A stretch of 64,000 nt of DNA from Nocardia aobensis NBRC 100429 (GTDB lineage: Bacteria; Actinomycetota; Actinomycetes; Mycobacteriales; Mycobacteriaceae): contig NZ_BAFQ01000006.1 in NCBI RefSeq assembly GCF_000308375.1, positions 1-64,000 of the forward strand. Direction: 5' to 3'. This document shows, piece by piece, positions 35,753 to 45,689 of this stretch. Positions within the stretch are counted from its first letter, which is position 1. The number at the start of each line of letters is the position of its first letter. The notes below the pieces were generated by a model. The model ran no database searches and was not told the DNA's origin. It worked only from the letters and a program-made list of their open reading frames with translations. The position numbers and the translations under genes are program-made.

Positions 35753-35830
35753 ATGGCTTCTCCGTATATACAGCCCGGCTACGCGCCGGCGCGGCCGAAA
35801 CCGAGCGGTGTCTACGTCAACCCCCGGTGA
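35753..35830 (+). CDS. possible 25-residue peptide, doubtful
   Basis: A short frame reads MASPYIQPGYAPARPKPSGV and five more residues. It starts 14 bases after the membrane gene, with GGCGG before its ATG. Its Tyr/Pro/Gly composition echoes the tail of that protein, so it may be a degraded end of a longer repeat region rather than a real gene. Confidence 0.25.
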   Translation: MASPYIQPGYAPARPKPSGVYVNPR

Positions 35831-35902
35831 CGCCTCGGTGAACACCTCCCGGCCCCTCGCGGCGATATTCCGCTACCCGTCCCGGTCCGCGCACGGCCGT
35901 GA

Positions 35903-37174
<1,272 letters not shown>

Positions 37175-37211
37175 TGTGCCACCGGCCCGTACCGCGGATG
37201 CAGGAAGTGAA

Positions 37212-39167
37212 ATGACCGCACAAGTGACCCTCGAGGATATGAGCACCGAGACCCGCGCGAAATCCCTGCTGCAGCGCATCATCCTGCCTCGCCCCGGCGA
37301 GCCCCTGGATGTGCGGACGCTGTATCTGGAGGAATCGGCGACGAACGCTCGCCGCGCGCACGCCCCCACGCGCACCTCGCTCTCCATCGGCGCCGAATCC
37401 GAAGTGTCGTTCTGCACCTATTTCAATGCGGTGCCGGCCAGTTACTGGCGGCGTTGGACCATTCTGGAATCGGTGGTGCTGCGCCTGGACCTGTCCGGGC
37501 ACGGCCGGGTGGACGTCTACCGCTCCAAGGCCGACGGCTCCCGAATCCATGTGCGCGGTAACGAATTCGCGACGACCACGGCGGGCCGTGAATCGCTCAC
37601 CGCACCGGCCGATGTGACCACGGTCGAATTCGAGGTCGAGCTGGCGCCGTTCGAGGACGGCGGCTGGATCTGGTTCGACATCACCACCGACTCCGCGGTC
37701 GAATTGCGCAGCGGTGGTTGGTACGCGCCGATCGAGGCGCCCGGTGAGGGCAGCATCGCGGTGGGCATGCCGACCTTCAACCGGCCCACCGACTGTGTGA
37801 ACACCCTCGCGGCCCTCGGCTCGGATCCGCTGGTGCTGGAGAAGATCACGGCCGTGATCATTCCCGATCAGGGCAATCGCAAGGCCGTCGACGAACCCGG
37901 ATTCGCCGAGGCGGCCGCGGTTCTCGGCGATCGGCTCGCGATTCACGATCAGCCGAATCTGGGCGGTTCCGGCGGTTACAGCCGCGTCATGTACGAGGCG
38001 CTGAAAACCACGGACGCGCAATACATCGTCTACATGGACGACGATATCGAGATCGAGCCGGACTGCATTCTGCGCGCTCTGGCCTTCGCCCGTTTCTCCC
38101 GCACCCCCACGCTGGTCGGTGGGCAGATGCTGAATCTGCAGGAGCGCTCGCATCTGCACACCATGGGCGAGGTGGTCGACCGCGGTATCTGGATGTGGAC
38201 CGCGGCGCCGAATGTCGAATACGACCACGATTTCTCGAAATATCCGCTGCGCGACCGCGACAATTCCAAACTGCTGCACCGGCGCATCGATGTCGATTTC
38301 AACGGCTGGTGGACCTGCGTGATTCCGCGCGTGGTGGCCGAGCAGATCGGGCAGCCGCTGCCGCTGTTCCTGAAGTGGGACGACGTGGAATACGGGCTGC
38401 GCGCCCGCGCGGCCGGATATCCGACGGTCACGCTGCCGGGTGCGGCGGTCTGGCACATGGCGTGGAGCGACAAGGACGACGCCATCGACTGGCAGGCCTA
38501 TTTCCACCTGCGCAATCGCCTGGTGGTCGCGGCCCTGCACCTCGGCAACGACGGCCGCCCGATGATCGTGAACACGGTCAAGGCGACGCTGAAACATCTG
38601 CTGTGCCTGGAATATTCGACGGTCGCCATTCAGAACCAGGCGATCCGCGATTTCCTCGCCGGGCCGGACAAGCTGTTCGAACTGCTGCCCACCGCCCTGG
38701 GGCAGGTCGCCACGATGCGGAAGGAATTCCCCGACGCGGTGATCGTCGGCTCCTCGACGGACCTGCCGCTGCCCAGCGGCGCCGATGTGGGTGCGGTCGG
38801 TGAACCGTCGAATCCGCTGGCGAAGGTCGTCCGGCTCGGCAAGGGCGTGGTGCACAACCTGCGCAAGGCCAAGACCGAACATCACGACCGCCCCCAGTTG
38901 AACGTCCCGACCCTGGACGCGCGTTGGTTCCTGCTCTCGCAGGTCGACGGGGTTACCGTGACCACAGCCGACGGGCGTGGTGTGGTGTACCGCAAGCGTG
39001 ATCCGCGTCAGGCCCGGGAGTTGTTCGCCGAGGCGATGCGGTTGCGCCGGGAACTGGCCGCCCGATTCCCGGAGCTGCGGGAGCGGTACCGTGCCGCACA
39101 CGCCCGCTTGACCAGCACCGCGGCGTGGGAGAACGCGTTCGGAATCAACACTAGTGAGGACAAATGA
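37212..39167 (+). CDS. glfT2: galactofuranosyltransferase GlfT2
   Basis: This enzyme polymerises the galactan chain from UDP-galactofuranose, adding alternating beta-1,5 and beta-1,6 linkages at the inner face of the membrane. The 651-residue protein has an N-terminal beta-sandwich and a GT-A domain starting at about 180. The GT-A domain contains VGMPTFNRPTDCVNTLAAL, the metal-binding DDD in YMDDDIEIE, the catalytic region FLKWDDVEYGLRARA and the His in AVWHMAWSD. The length fits the mycobacterial enzyme. AGGAAGTGA precedes ATG 37212. It overlaps the PAP2 gene by 4 bases. Confidence 0.96.
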   Translation: MTAQVTLEDMSTETRAKSLLQRIILPRPGEPLDVRTLYLEESATNARRAHAPTRTSLSIGAESEVSFCTYFNAVPASYWRRWTILESVVLRLDLSGHGRVDVYRSKADGSRIHVRGNEFATTTAGRESLTAPADVTTVEFEVELAPFEDGGWIWFDITTDSAVELRSGGWYAPIEAPGEGSIAVGMPTFNRPTDCVNTLAALGSDPLVLEKITAVIIPDQGNRKAVDEPGFAEAAAVLGDRLAIHDQPNLGGSGGYSRVMYEALKTTDAQYIVYMDDDIEIEPDCILRALAFARFSRTPTLVGGQMLNLQERSHLHTMGEVVDRGIWMWTAAPNVEYDHDFSKYPLRDRDNSKLLHRRIDVDFNGWWTCVIPRVVAEQIGQPLPLFLKWDDVEYGLRARAAGYPTVTLPGAAVWHMAWSDKDDAIDWQAYFHLRNRLVVAALHLGNDGRPMIVNTVKATLKHLLCLEYSTVAIQNQAIRDFLAGPDKLFELLPTALGQVATMRKEFPDAVIVGSSTDLPLPSGADVGAVGEPSNPLAKVVRLGKGVVHNLRKAKTEHHDRPQLNVPTLDARWFLLSQVDGVTVTTADGRGVVYRKRDPRQARELFAEAMRLRRELAARFPELRERYRAAHARLTSTAAWENAFGINTSEDK

Positions 39168-39763
39168 CCGCCCCAGCCTCCTCCGATCCGGCAGGCGCCC
39201 CGCATCTGCAGGTGGTGGCGGACCCCGAGGTGTCCAAGCCCGCGGAGGTCAAGATCCTCAACGCGGTGCAGGGCGCCATCGGCACGCCGCCGGTGATCAA
39301 GGCCGCGCGCGGGATGTCGCATTTCGGTGAGCATGCGCTCGGCTGGATGGCCATCGGCGCCGCGGGTGCACTGGTCGACAAGTCCCGCCGGCGCCAGTGG
39401 GCCGGAGTCGCGGTCGGCGCCTTCGGGGCGCACGCCGCCTCGGTCGTCATCAAGCGCATCGTCCGGCGCCCGCGCCCGCACGACCCATCGGTGCAGGTCA
39501 ACGTATCGACGCCGAGCAAACTGAGCTTCCCGTCCTCGCACGCCACCTCCACGACGGCGGCGGCCGTGTTGCTCGGGAAGTTGACCGGGCTACCCTTGCC
39601 TGCGGTGCTCGTGCCGCCGATGCTGCTCTCCCGGGTCGTTCTGGGAGTGCACTATCCCTCCGACGTGCTCGCCGGATCCGCTCTGGGTGCGGCATCCGCC
39701 GCAGCCGTGCTAGCCGCCGAAAAGAGATTCGCCAGTGACCGCACAGGAAAGAACCCTCGCTGA
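39164..39763 (+). CDS. PAP2 family phosphatase, probable decaprenylphosphoryl-5-phosphoribose phosphatase
   Basis: The 199-residue protein has the PAP2 motifs in order: KRIVRRPRPHDP, then FPSSHATSTTAAAV, then SRVVLGVHYPSDVLAG. Together these give the KxxxxxxRP / PSxH / SRxxxxxHxxxD active site. The position between glfT2 and ubiA (from memory, the Rv3807c slot) suggests that it removes phosphate from decaprenylphosphoryl-5-phosphoribose on the way to decaprenylphosphoryl-arabinose, the arabinan donor. The start overlaps the glfT2 stop as ATGA; only one base separates it from the chosen ubiA start. Confidence 0.92.
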   Translation: MTAPASSDPAGAPHLQVVADPEVSKPAEVKILNAVQGAIGTPPVIKAARGMSHFGEHALGWMAIGAAGALVDKSRRRQWAGVAVGAFGAHAASVVIKRIVRRPRPHDPSVQVNVSTPSKLSFPSSHATSTTAAAVLLGKLTGLPLPAVLVPPMLLSRVVLGVHYPSDVLAGSALGAASAAAVLAAEKRFASDRTGKNPR

Positions 39764-39764
39764 T

Positions 39765-40712
39765 ATGAGTGAAGAGCCGACCGGCACCGACCTCGACGAA
39801 GCCGTCCTGAAGGGTCCGCCGAAGACGCTGGCCGGCGGAATCGTCAAGGCCGTGCGGCCACGGCAGTGGGTGAAGAACGTCCTCGTGCTGGCGGCGCCGC
39901 TGGCCGCCGGTAAGGACGCGGCCTCCGGCGCGTACGTGCTGGCGGATGCGACCGTGGTCGCCCATATCGCGATCGCGTTCATCGTGTTCTGCATGGCGGC
40001 CTCGGGTATCTACCTGGTCAACGACGCGCTCGACGTCGAGGCCGACCGCGCCCACCCCACCAAGCGGTTCCGGCCCATCGCGGCCGGCATCGTGCCGGTG
40101 AACCTGGCGTACTCGCTCTCGGCGGTGCTGCTGGTCGGCTCGATCGCGGGCTCGTTCCTGGCGTCCTGGCATCTGGCCGTCGTGATGGCGGTCTACATCG
40201 GCATTCAGCTGGCGTACTGCTTCGGCCTGAAACATCAAGCGGTGCTCGACATCTGCATCGTGTCCTCGGGCTTCCTGCTGCGCGCGGTCGCCGGTGGCGC
40301 GGCCGCCGACATCCGGCTCTCGCAGTGGTTCCTGCTGATCATGGCCTTCGGCTCGCTGTTCATGGCGGCGGGTAAGCGCTACGCGGAGTTGAAGATCGCG
40401 CTCGACACCGGCGCCAAGATCCGCAAGTCGCTGCAGTACTACACACCCACCTACCTGCGCTTCATCTGGACCCTGTCGGCCACCGCGGTGGTGGTCTTCT
40501 ACGGGCTGTGGGCCTTCGAAACCGATCACAAGCACACCCAGTGGTTCGCGATCTCGATGATTCCGTTTACCATCGCAGTCCTGCGCTACGCGGTCGACGT
40601 CGATGGCGGCGAGGCCGGGGAACCCGAAGAGATCGCGCTGGGGGATCGCATATTGCAGCTCCTGGCCATCGCCTGGATCGGAGCGGTAGGTGTCGCTGTC
40701 TATCTCACCTGA
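39765..40712 (+). CDS. ubiA: decaprenyl-phosphate phosphoribosyltransferase
   Basis: This enzyme transfers phosphoribose from PRPP to decaprenyl phosphate, the first committed step toward the arabinose donor. The 315-residue UbiA-type membrane protein has the conserved KAVRPRQWVKNVLVLAAPLA opening. The Asp-rich metal motif is in YLVNDALDVEADRAHPTK near residue 90-105, and about nine membrane helices are predicted. ATG 39765 gives the MSEE start seen in relatives; an in-frame GTG at 39735 overlapping the PAP2 gene is possible, with AAAGAGA before it. Confidence 0.94.
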   Translation: MSEEPTGTDLDEAVLKGPPKTLAGGIVKAVRPRQWVKNVLVLAAPLAAGKDAASGAYVLADATVVAHIAIAFIVFCMAASGIYLVNDALDVEADRAHPTKRFRPIAAGIVPVNLAYSLSAVLLVGSIAGSFLASWHLAVVMAVYIGIQLAYCFGLKHQAVLDICIVSSGFLLRAVAGGAAADIRLSQWFLLIMAFGSLFMAAGKRYAELKIALDTGAKIRKSLQYYTPTYLRFIWTLSATAVVVFYGLWAFETDHKHTQWFAISMIPFTIAVLRYAVDVDGGEAGEPEEIALGDRILQLLAIAWIGAVGVAVYLT

Positions 40713-42675
40713 CGAGATGCTGGTAGCGGGAGACGAACACGGGGAGGGGGCAGACGCGGAGTCGTCCGATCGCGCACTACAGCGCGACGGCGATGCCGCG
40801 CGCCGCTTTTCGGTGCTCTCCCGCACGGTATTCGTCGGTGGGGTGCTCGTCACCGTCGCGTTGTTCGGTATCGGCGCCTGGCAACGGCGCTGGATCGCCG
40901 ACGACGGCCTGATCGTCCTGCGCACCGTGCGCAATCTGCTGGCCGGAAACGGCCCGGTCTTCAATGCCGGCGAGCGGGTGGAGACCAACACCAGCGCGGC
41001 CTGGACCTATGTGATCTGGTTCTTCAGCTGGATCAGCGACGCCCGGCTCGAATACGTCGGTCTGGCTGTCGCGCTGACCCTTTCGCTGCTGGCCGTCGTC
41101 TTCGCCATGGTGGGTTCGGCGCGGTTGTGGCGCCCGTTCACCGCCACCGCGCCGACGCTGCTGCTGCCCGCCGGTGCGCTGGTCTACATCGCCGTGCCGC
41201 CGGCTCGCGACTACGCCACCTCGGGCCTGGAGAACTGCCTGGTCATCTTCTGGCTCGGCGTGCTGTGGTGGTTGCTGCTGCGCTGGAGTCAGGACGAGAA
41301 GCCCGGCCTGGCACAACTTCTCGTGGCCGGCTTCTGGGCCGGTCTGTGCTGGGTGGTCCGGCCGGAGATGACCGTCATCGGCGGTCTGGCCCTGCTCATG
41401 CTGTTCTTCGCGCCGGTGCCGCGTACCCGGTTGCGCCCGCTGCTGATTCGCGCGCTGCTGGTGGCGGTCGCCGGCGCGGTGCCGGTCGGTTATCAGATCT
41501 GGCGCATGGGCTATTACGGCCTGCCCTATCCGAACACCGCGGTGGCCAAGGAGGCCGGCGGTGCGAAATGGGGTCAGGGCCTGAAATATCTGTGGGATCT
41601 GATCGGCCCCTACTACCTGTGGATTCCGCTGCTGATCCTCGTCGTGGTGGCCGCGGTGCTGCTGCGCGGCAGGCGCCACCGGACGACGGGCGCCACCGTT
41701 GCCGCCGATGCCGGGCGATGGGTCCGGCTGGGGCGGTGGCTGCGCTCCCCGGCCGCGGTGGTGACCCTGATGGTCGGCGGCGGCCTGCTGCTCGTGCTGT
41801 TCAACATGCGGGTCGGCGGCGACTTCATGCACGGCCGCATGCTGCTGCCGCAGCTGTTCTGCCTGCTGTTGCCGGTGTCGGTGCTGCCGGTCCGGTTGCC
41901 GGTCGGCGAACGTTCCGCCTGGCTGCGGTGGTCGTTCGCCCTGTCGCTGATCGCCTGGGTGGGGACGGTCGGCTGGGCGCTGTTCGCGGCCAACACGACC
42001 GCGGACACCTCGGGCGGGCAGATCAGCGCCTCGGGCATCGTGGACGAGCGGATCTACTACGTCCTCAACAGTGGGCACGACCATCCGGTACTGGCCGAGG
42101 ACTATCTGGACTACCCGCGCATGCGGGCGATGCTGCAGGACATCGCCGCCACGCCGGACGGCGGACTGTTGATCAACTCGCCGTCGTTCATGATGTGGTA
42201 CGTCGCGCCGCCGCCGCTGCCGATTCCGCCCGGCGGGTACGGGCACACCGTCTACTTCCTCAACCTGGGCATGACCAGCATGAACGTCCCGTTGAGCGTG
42301 CGCGTCATCGACCAGGAGGGCCTGGCCTATCCGCTGGCCGCCCACACCGACCGGCTGGCCGACGGACGTATCGGGCACGACAAGAACCTGTATCCCGACT
42401 GGGTGGTCGTCGATACCGGTATGGTCGACCAGCATCCGTGGATGCCGTGGTTCCTCGACGAGAAGTGGGTACGCCAGGCGCGGACCGCGCTGTCGTGCCC
42501 GGCCACCCAGGACCTGCTGGCCTCCTACCGAGCGCCGCTGACCTGGGATCGGTTCAAGCACAACGTCATCCAGTCGCTGCATTTCGCGAAGTACCGCATC
42601 GACCGGGTGCCCAAATACGAGATCCAGCGTTGCCACTTGGTGGACCCGACGACACCGCCTCCGGTGCCGAACTAG
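40690..42675 (+). CDS. aftB: terminal beta-(1,2)-arabinofuranosyltransferase AftB
   Basis: The 661-residue GT-C glycosyltransferase adds the final beta-1,2 arabinose to arabinan chains, to which mycolic acids are then attached. The conserved WQRRWIADDGLIVLRTVRNLL contains the GT-C Asp pair near residue 75. It is followed by NGPVFNAGERVETNTSAAW, about ten membrane helices and a C-terminal extracytoplasmic domain. GTG 40690 overlaps ubiA by 23 bases and has GGAGCGG just before it; ATG 40717 is the alternative. The N-terminal tail is longer than in mycobacterial AftB. Confidence 0.94.
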   Translation: MSLSISPDEMLVAGDEHGEGADAESSDRALQRDGDAARRFSVLSRTVFVGGVLVTVALFGIGAWQRRWIADDGLIVLRTVRNLLAGNGPVFNAGERVETNTSAAWTYVIWFFSWISDARLEYVGLAVALTLSLLAVVFAMVGSARLWRPFTATAPTLLLPAGALVYIAVPPARDYATSGLENCLVIFWLGVLWWLLLRWSQDEKPGLAQLLVAGFWAGLCWVVRPEMTVIGGLALLMLFFAPVPRTRLRPLLIRALLVAVAGAVPVGYQIWRMGYYGLPYPNTAVAKEAGGAKWGQGLKYLWDLIGPYYLWIPLLILVVVAAVLLRGRRHRTTGATVAADAGRWVRLGRWLRSPAAVVTLMVGGGLLLVLFNMRVGGDFMHGRMLLPQLFCLLLPVSVLPVRLPVGERSAWLRWSFALSLIAWVGTVGWALFAANTTADTSGGQISASGIVDERIYYVLNSGHDHPVLAEDYLDYPRMRAMLQDIAATPDGGLLINSPSFMMWYVAPPPLPIPPGGYGHTVYFLNLGMTSMNVPLSVRVIDQEGLAYPLAAHTDRLADGRIGHDKNLYPDWVVVDTGMVDQHPWMPWFLDEKWVRQARTALSCPATQDLLASYRAPLTWDRFKHNVIQSLHFAKYRIDRVPKYEIQRCHLVDPTTPPPVPN

Positions 42676-42728
42676 ACCGCCGACGGCAACGAAGAAGTCG
42701 TGTATTAGTCTCGGTTTGATAACGCCGA

Positions 42729-42748
42729 CGTATCGATTTCACGATACG
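42729..42748. promoter_or_regulatory. small hairpin before the first mycolyltransferase
   Basis: CGTATCG and CGATACG pair around ATTTCA. It lies in the 183-base gap after aftB, in an AT-richer patch, and may be part of the promoter region or a weak terminator. Confidence 0.35.
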
Positions 42749-42858
42749 CTCGGTGACGGACGTCCGTCGGGGGCGCATCTCCGCATGCGCACGGGTGATC
42801 ATTCGCAGAGAAGAACAGCGGTCGGACGGGCCGCGCTACGGGAAAGGCCGGACAGGGT

Positions 42859-43968
42859 ATGCGAGGCGTGACTGTGCGATGGGTGCAGCAGAGACGTCGG
42901 AGACGGTCGCAGCAGCCGTCGGCGCCTCATCGAACCGGATGGCTCAAGCGGTCCGCGGTGGGCGTTGCCTTGGCGACGTTGCTGCCGTTCGGGGTGTCGG
43001 TGGCAGAGGCCGGACATGCGGCCGCGGCGTTCAATCCGACGGGTATCGACTTCTGGGTCGATTCGTCGATGGGCCCGATCAAGTCGCGCATCTTCCGTGC
43101 GGCCGACGGCAACACCGGACGGGTGGTGTACGCCCTCGACGGTATGCGCGCCCAAGGCGACATCAGCGGCTGGGAGAAGGAAACCAACATCATCCCGGCG
43201 TTGGTCAACGCCAACATCAACGTGGTGATGCCGGTCGGCGGTCCGTCGAGCTTCTACGCCGACTGGAACGCGCCGAGCAACTTCTTCGGCATCGATACCG
43301 GCTCGGTCGGCTCGTCCGGCTCGGCCTCGACCGGCTCCGCGATGACCGGTTCCTCGAACTACAACGAGACGCTGGGCAAGGTCAACACCTACAAGTGGGA
43401 AAGCTTCCTCACCCAGGATCTGCCCAACGCCCTGGGCGCGCGGATGGGCTTCAGCTCGCACCGCAACGGCGTCTTCGGCCTGTCGATGGGTGGTAGCGCC
43501 GCCCTGACACTGGCCGCGTACCACCCGGACCAGTTCAGCTACGCCGGCTCGTTCTCGGGCTACCTGAACATCTCGGCGCCGGGTATGCGTGAGGCCATGC
43601 GCGTGGCGATGCTGAGCGCCGGTGGGTACAACATCGACGCGATGGCACCGCCGTGGGGCCCGCAGTGGTTGCGGATGGATCCGTTCGTGTTCGCACCGCG
43701 GTTGAAGGCCAACAACACTCGACTGTGGGTCGCGGCCGGCAGCGGCATTCCGTCGGCGCAGGACGCGGTCGCCCCGCTCGACATCATCCAGGGATCGCCG
43801 CTGGAGGCCTTGGCGCTGGCCAACACCCGCGCCTTCCAGGTTCGCATGATGACCCTGGGCGCCGGCAACGTCACCTACGACTTCCCGAATGTGGGTGTGC
43901 ACAACTGGCACAACTGGGAGGACGAGGTCTACCGGATGCTCCCGGATATGTCGGCCAATATCGGCTGA
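42859..43968 (+). CDS. mycolyltransferase, antigen 85 family (copy 1)
   Basis: This secreted alpha/beta hydrolase moves mycolic acids from trehalose monomycolate to arabinogalactan or to another trehalose monomycolate. The 369-residue precursor has an Arg-rich N-terminus and a signal peptide (about 30-60, ending AGHAAAA). The mature protein starts FNPTGIDFWVDSSMGPIKS. The nucleophile Ser209 is in GLSMGGSAA, and the oxyanion region is in LDGMRAQGD. The catalytic His is probably in VGVHNWHNW. It has an unusual Ser/Gly/Thr-rich insertion (SVGSSGSASTGSAMTGSS). A strong terminator follows. Confidence 0.93.
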   Translation: MRGVTVRWVQQRRRRRSQQPSAPHRTGWLKRSAVGVALATLLPFGVSVAEAGHAAAAFNPTGIDFWVDSSMGPIKSRIFRAADGNTGRVVYALDGMRAQGDISGWEKETNIIPALVNANINVVMPVGGPSSFYADWNAPSNFFGIDTGSVGSSGSASTGSAMTGSSNYNETLGKVNTYKWESFLTQDLPNALGARMGFSSHRNGVFGLSMGGSAALTLAAYHPDQFSYAGSFSGYLNISAPGMREAMRVAMLSAGGYNIDAMAPPWGPQWLRMDPFVFAPRLKANNTRLWVAAGSGIPSAQDAVAPLDIIQGSPLEALALANTRAFQVRMMTLGAGNVTYDFPNVGVHNWHNWEDEVYRMLPDMSANIG

Positions 43969-43982
43969 TCTCAGCACGACTC

Positions 43983-44016
43983 GCAGCCCCGCAGCGGACT
44001 TCCGCTGCGGGGCTGC
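43983..44016 (+). terminator. strong hairpin terminator after mycolyltransferase 1
   Basis: A perfect 16-base stem GCAGCCCCGCAGCGGA / TCCGCTGCGGGGCTGC surrounds CT. It starts 14 bases after the stop codon. There is no long T-run, as is usual for actinobacterial hairpins. Confidence 0.85.
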
Positions 44017-44238
44017 GTCGTATCCGACCTGTGCCGCAGATCACCTTTCGGACTATTTCCGTGTTGAATCATTTGGTCGCGCTACCGGATCACCGATACT
44101 CGATTGGTATCGAAGAACCCTCAGTACAGCGGCGAGTGCCTTCGCCGGAACGCTTGTGTCTGTGTTGTCCGGAATGAGCGGTGGCTCGTGCGGTGTGGGA
44201 TCGGGTGCGACCGCCGCTTCAGGTGAAAGGTCGTGTCG

Positions 44239-45321
44239 ATGCGATTTGCGCACAGGAAGCCGTCACTCGGAGGTAGGTCCGGTTCGTGGCTCAGGCGCTC
44301 GGCGTTGGGCATGGCATTGGCCCTGTTGCTGCCGCTGGGAGTTTCGGTTCTCGGCAACGGCGCGAGCGCGTCGGCGGCATTCGACCCGTCGGGGTTCGAC
44401 TTCTGGGTGGATTCGCCGGTCATGGGTGCGGTCAAGTCCCGGGTTTTCCGGGCGAAGGACGGCAACACCGATCGTGTGGTCTACGCGCTCGACGGTTTGC
44501 GGGCGCCGCAGACGCTCAATGGCTGGGAGATCGAGACGAATGTCGCCCAGGTCCTGACCGATTGGAATATCAACGTCGTGATGCCGGTCGGCGGCCAATC
44601 CAGTTTCTACGCGGACTGGAATGCGCCCAGCTCGTTCTTCGGCGTCCCGCCGGGCAATTTCGGTTCGGTCAACACCGGATCCGGTGCGACCGAGACATTC
44701 CTGGGCGGGCCGGGGAAGGACTATCGCTACGACTGGGAGACGTTCCTGACCGTTCAGTTGCGCAGTGCCCTGCGGGATCGGCTCGGCTTCCGGGGTAGTC
44801 GCAACGGCGCCTTCGGATTGTCGATGGGCGGTAGCGCCGCGTTGACGCTGGCGGCGTATCACCCGGACCAGTTCAGCTTCGCCGGATCGTTCTCGGGTTA
44901 TCTGAACAATTCCGCCCCCGGTATGCGCGAGGCGATTCGGATGGCGATGATCGACGCCGGTGGTTACAACGTCGATTCGATGGCTCCGCCGTGGGGCCCG
45001 CAGTGGCTGCGGATGGACCCCTTCGTCTTCGCTCCCCGCTTGATCGCCGACAACACTCGGCTCTGGATTGCCGCCGGCAGCGGTGTGCCGTCTCAGGAGG
45101 ACTTGGGCCTGCCCCTACCGGCGGCGGCCGACCACATCATGCGCGGTGCGCCGCTGGAGGTGCTGGCCTTGGCGAATACCCGTGCCTTCCAGGTACGGAT
45201 GATGACGCTGGGCGCGACCAACGTGGTGTATTCGTTCCCGAATGTCGGTGTGCACGACTGGTTCAACTGGCAGGCCGAGGTATACCGGATGATTCCGGAC
45301 CTTTCGGCGAATATCGGCTGA
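44239..45321 (+). CDS. mycolyltransferase, antigen 85 family (copy 2)
   Basis: The 360-residue precursor has a signal peptide ending NGASASA. The mature domain starts with FDPSGFDFWVDSPVMGAVKS and is closest to copy 1 by shared blocks such as GLSMGGSAALTLAAYHPDQF (nucleophile Ser195) and APPWGPQWLRMDPFVFAPRL. The catalytic His is likely in VGVHDWFNW. It transfers mycolates in the cell envelope. ATG 44239 is preferred, since AAAGG lies 8 bases before it; GTG 44233 is the alternative. A 222-base gap with its own likely promoter separates it from the terminator of copy 1. Confidence 0.93.
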   Translation: MRFAHRKPSLGGRSGSWLRRSALGMALALLLPLGVSVLGNGASASAAFDPSGFDFWVDSPVMGAVKSRVFRAKDGNTDRVVYALDGLRAPQTLNGWEIETNVAQVLTDWNINVVMPVGGQSSFYADWNAPSSFFGVPPGNFGSVNTGSGATETFLGGPGKDYRYDWETFLTVQLRSALRDRLGFRGSRNGAFGLSMGGSAALTLAAYHPDQFSFAGSFSGYLNNSAPGMREAIRMAMIDAGGYNVDSMAPPWGPQWLRMDPFVFAPRLIADNTRLWIAAGSGVPSQEDLGLPLPAAADHIMRGAPLEVLALANTRAFQVRMMTLGATNVVYSFPNVGVHDWFNWQAEVYRMIPDLSANIG

Positions 45322-45332
45322 ACATCCTCCAC

Positions 45333-45367
45333 CCACGGGCCCCGGCCGAAACCGCCGGGGCCCGTGG
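45333..45367 (+). terminator. hairpin terminator after mycolyltransferase 2
   Basis: A perfect 14-base stem CCACGGGCCCCGGC / GCCGGGGCCCGTGG encloses a 7-base loop, 12 bases after the stop. Confidence 0.85.
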
Positions 45368-45384
45368 CATGTTGGGCGTTTCCT

Positions 45385-45397
45385 GGTGAAATTCACC
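45385..45397. promoter_or_regulatory. palindrome in the region before mycolyltransferase 3
   Basis: GGTGAAATTCACC is a perfect palindrome around one base. It lies near the 5' end of the 368-base gap before copy 3, and might be a regulator site. The rest of that gap (45398-45689) has an AT-richer patch and a likely promoter but no gene. Confidence 0.35.
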
Positions 45398-45689
45398 GGC
45401 GCACTAGTTGATTCGTCATTTCACACTGTCATTTCCGTGCGGACGCGATAGGGTCACTGCACGATTACGAATGGCGCACGGGCGGATTTCAGCCACCCGG
45501 CGGGGTCCGTGTTGCTAACGATTGGGCGGTCGAATATCGTCCAGCGAGCGCAAGTGTGACCGTTCGTAGCCGCGGCGTCGCTCATGTCGAAAGGTCGGGT
45601 TCGACGTGAGCGCAGATCATGCCGTCGCTGACGGAAGTGGTCGTGGCGCGGCGACAACAGCAGACAGCAGCAGAAAGAGAGCAGTATCC

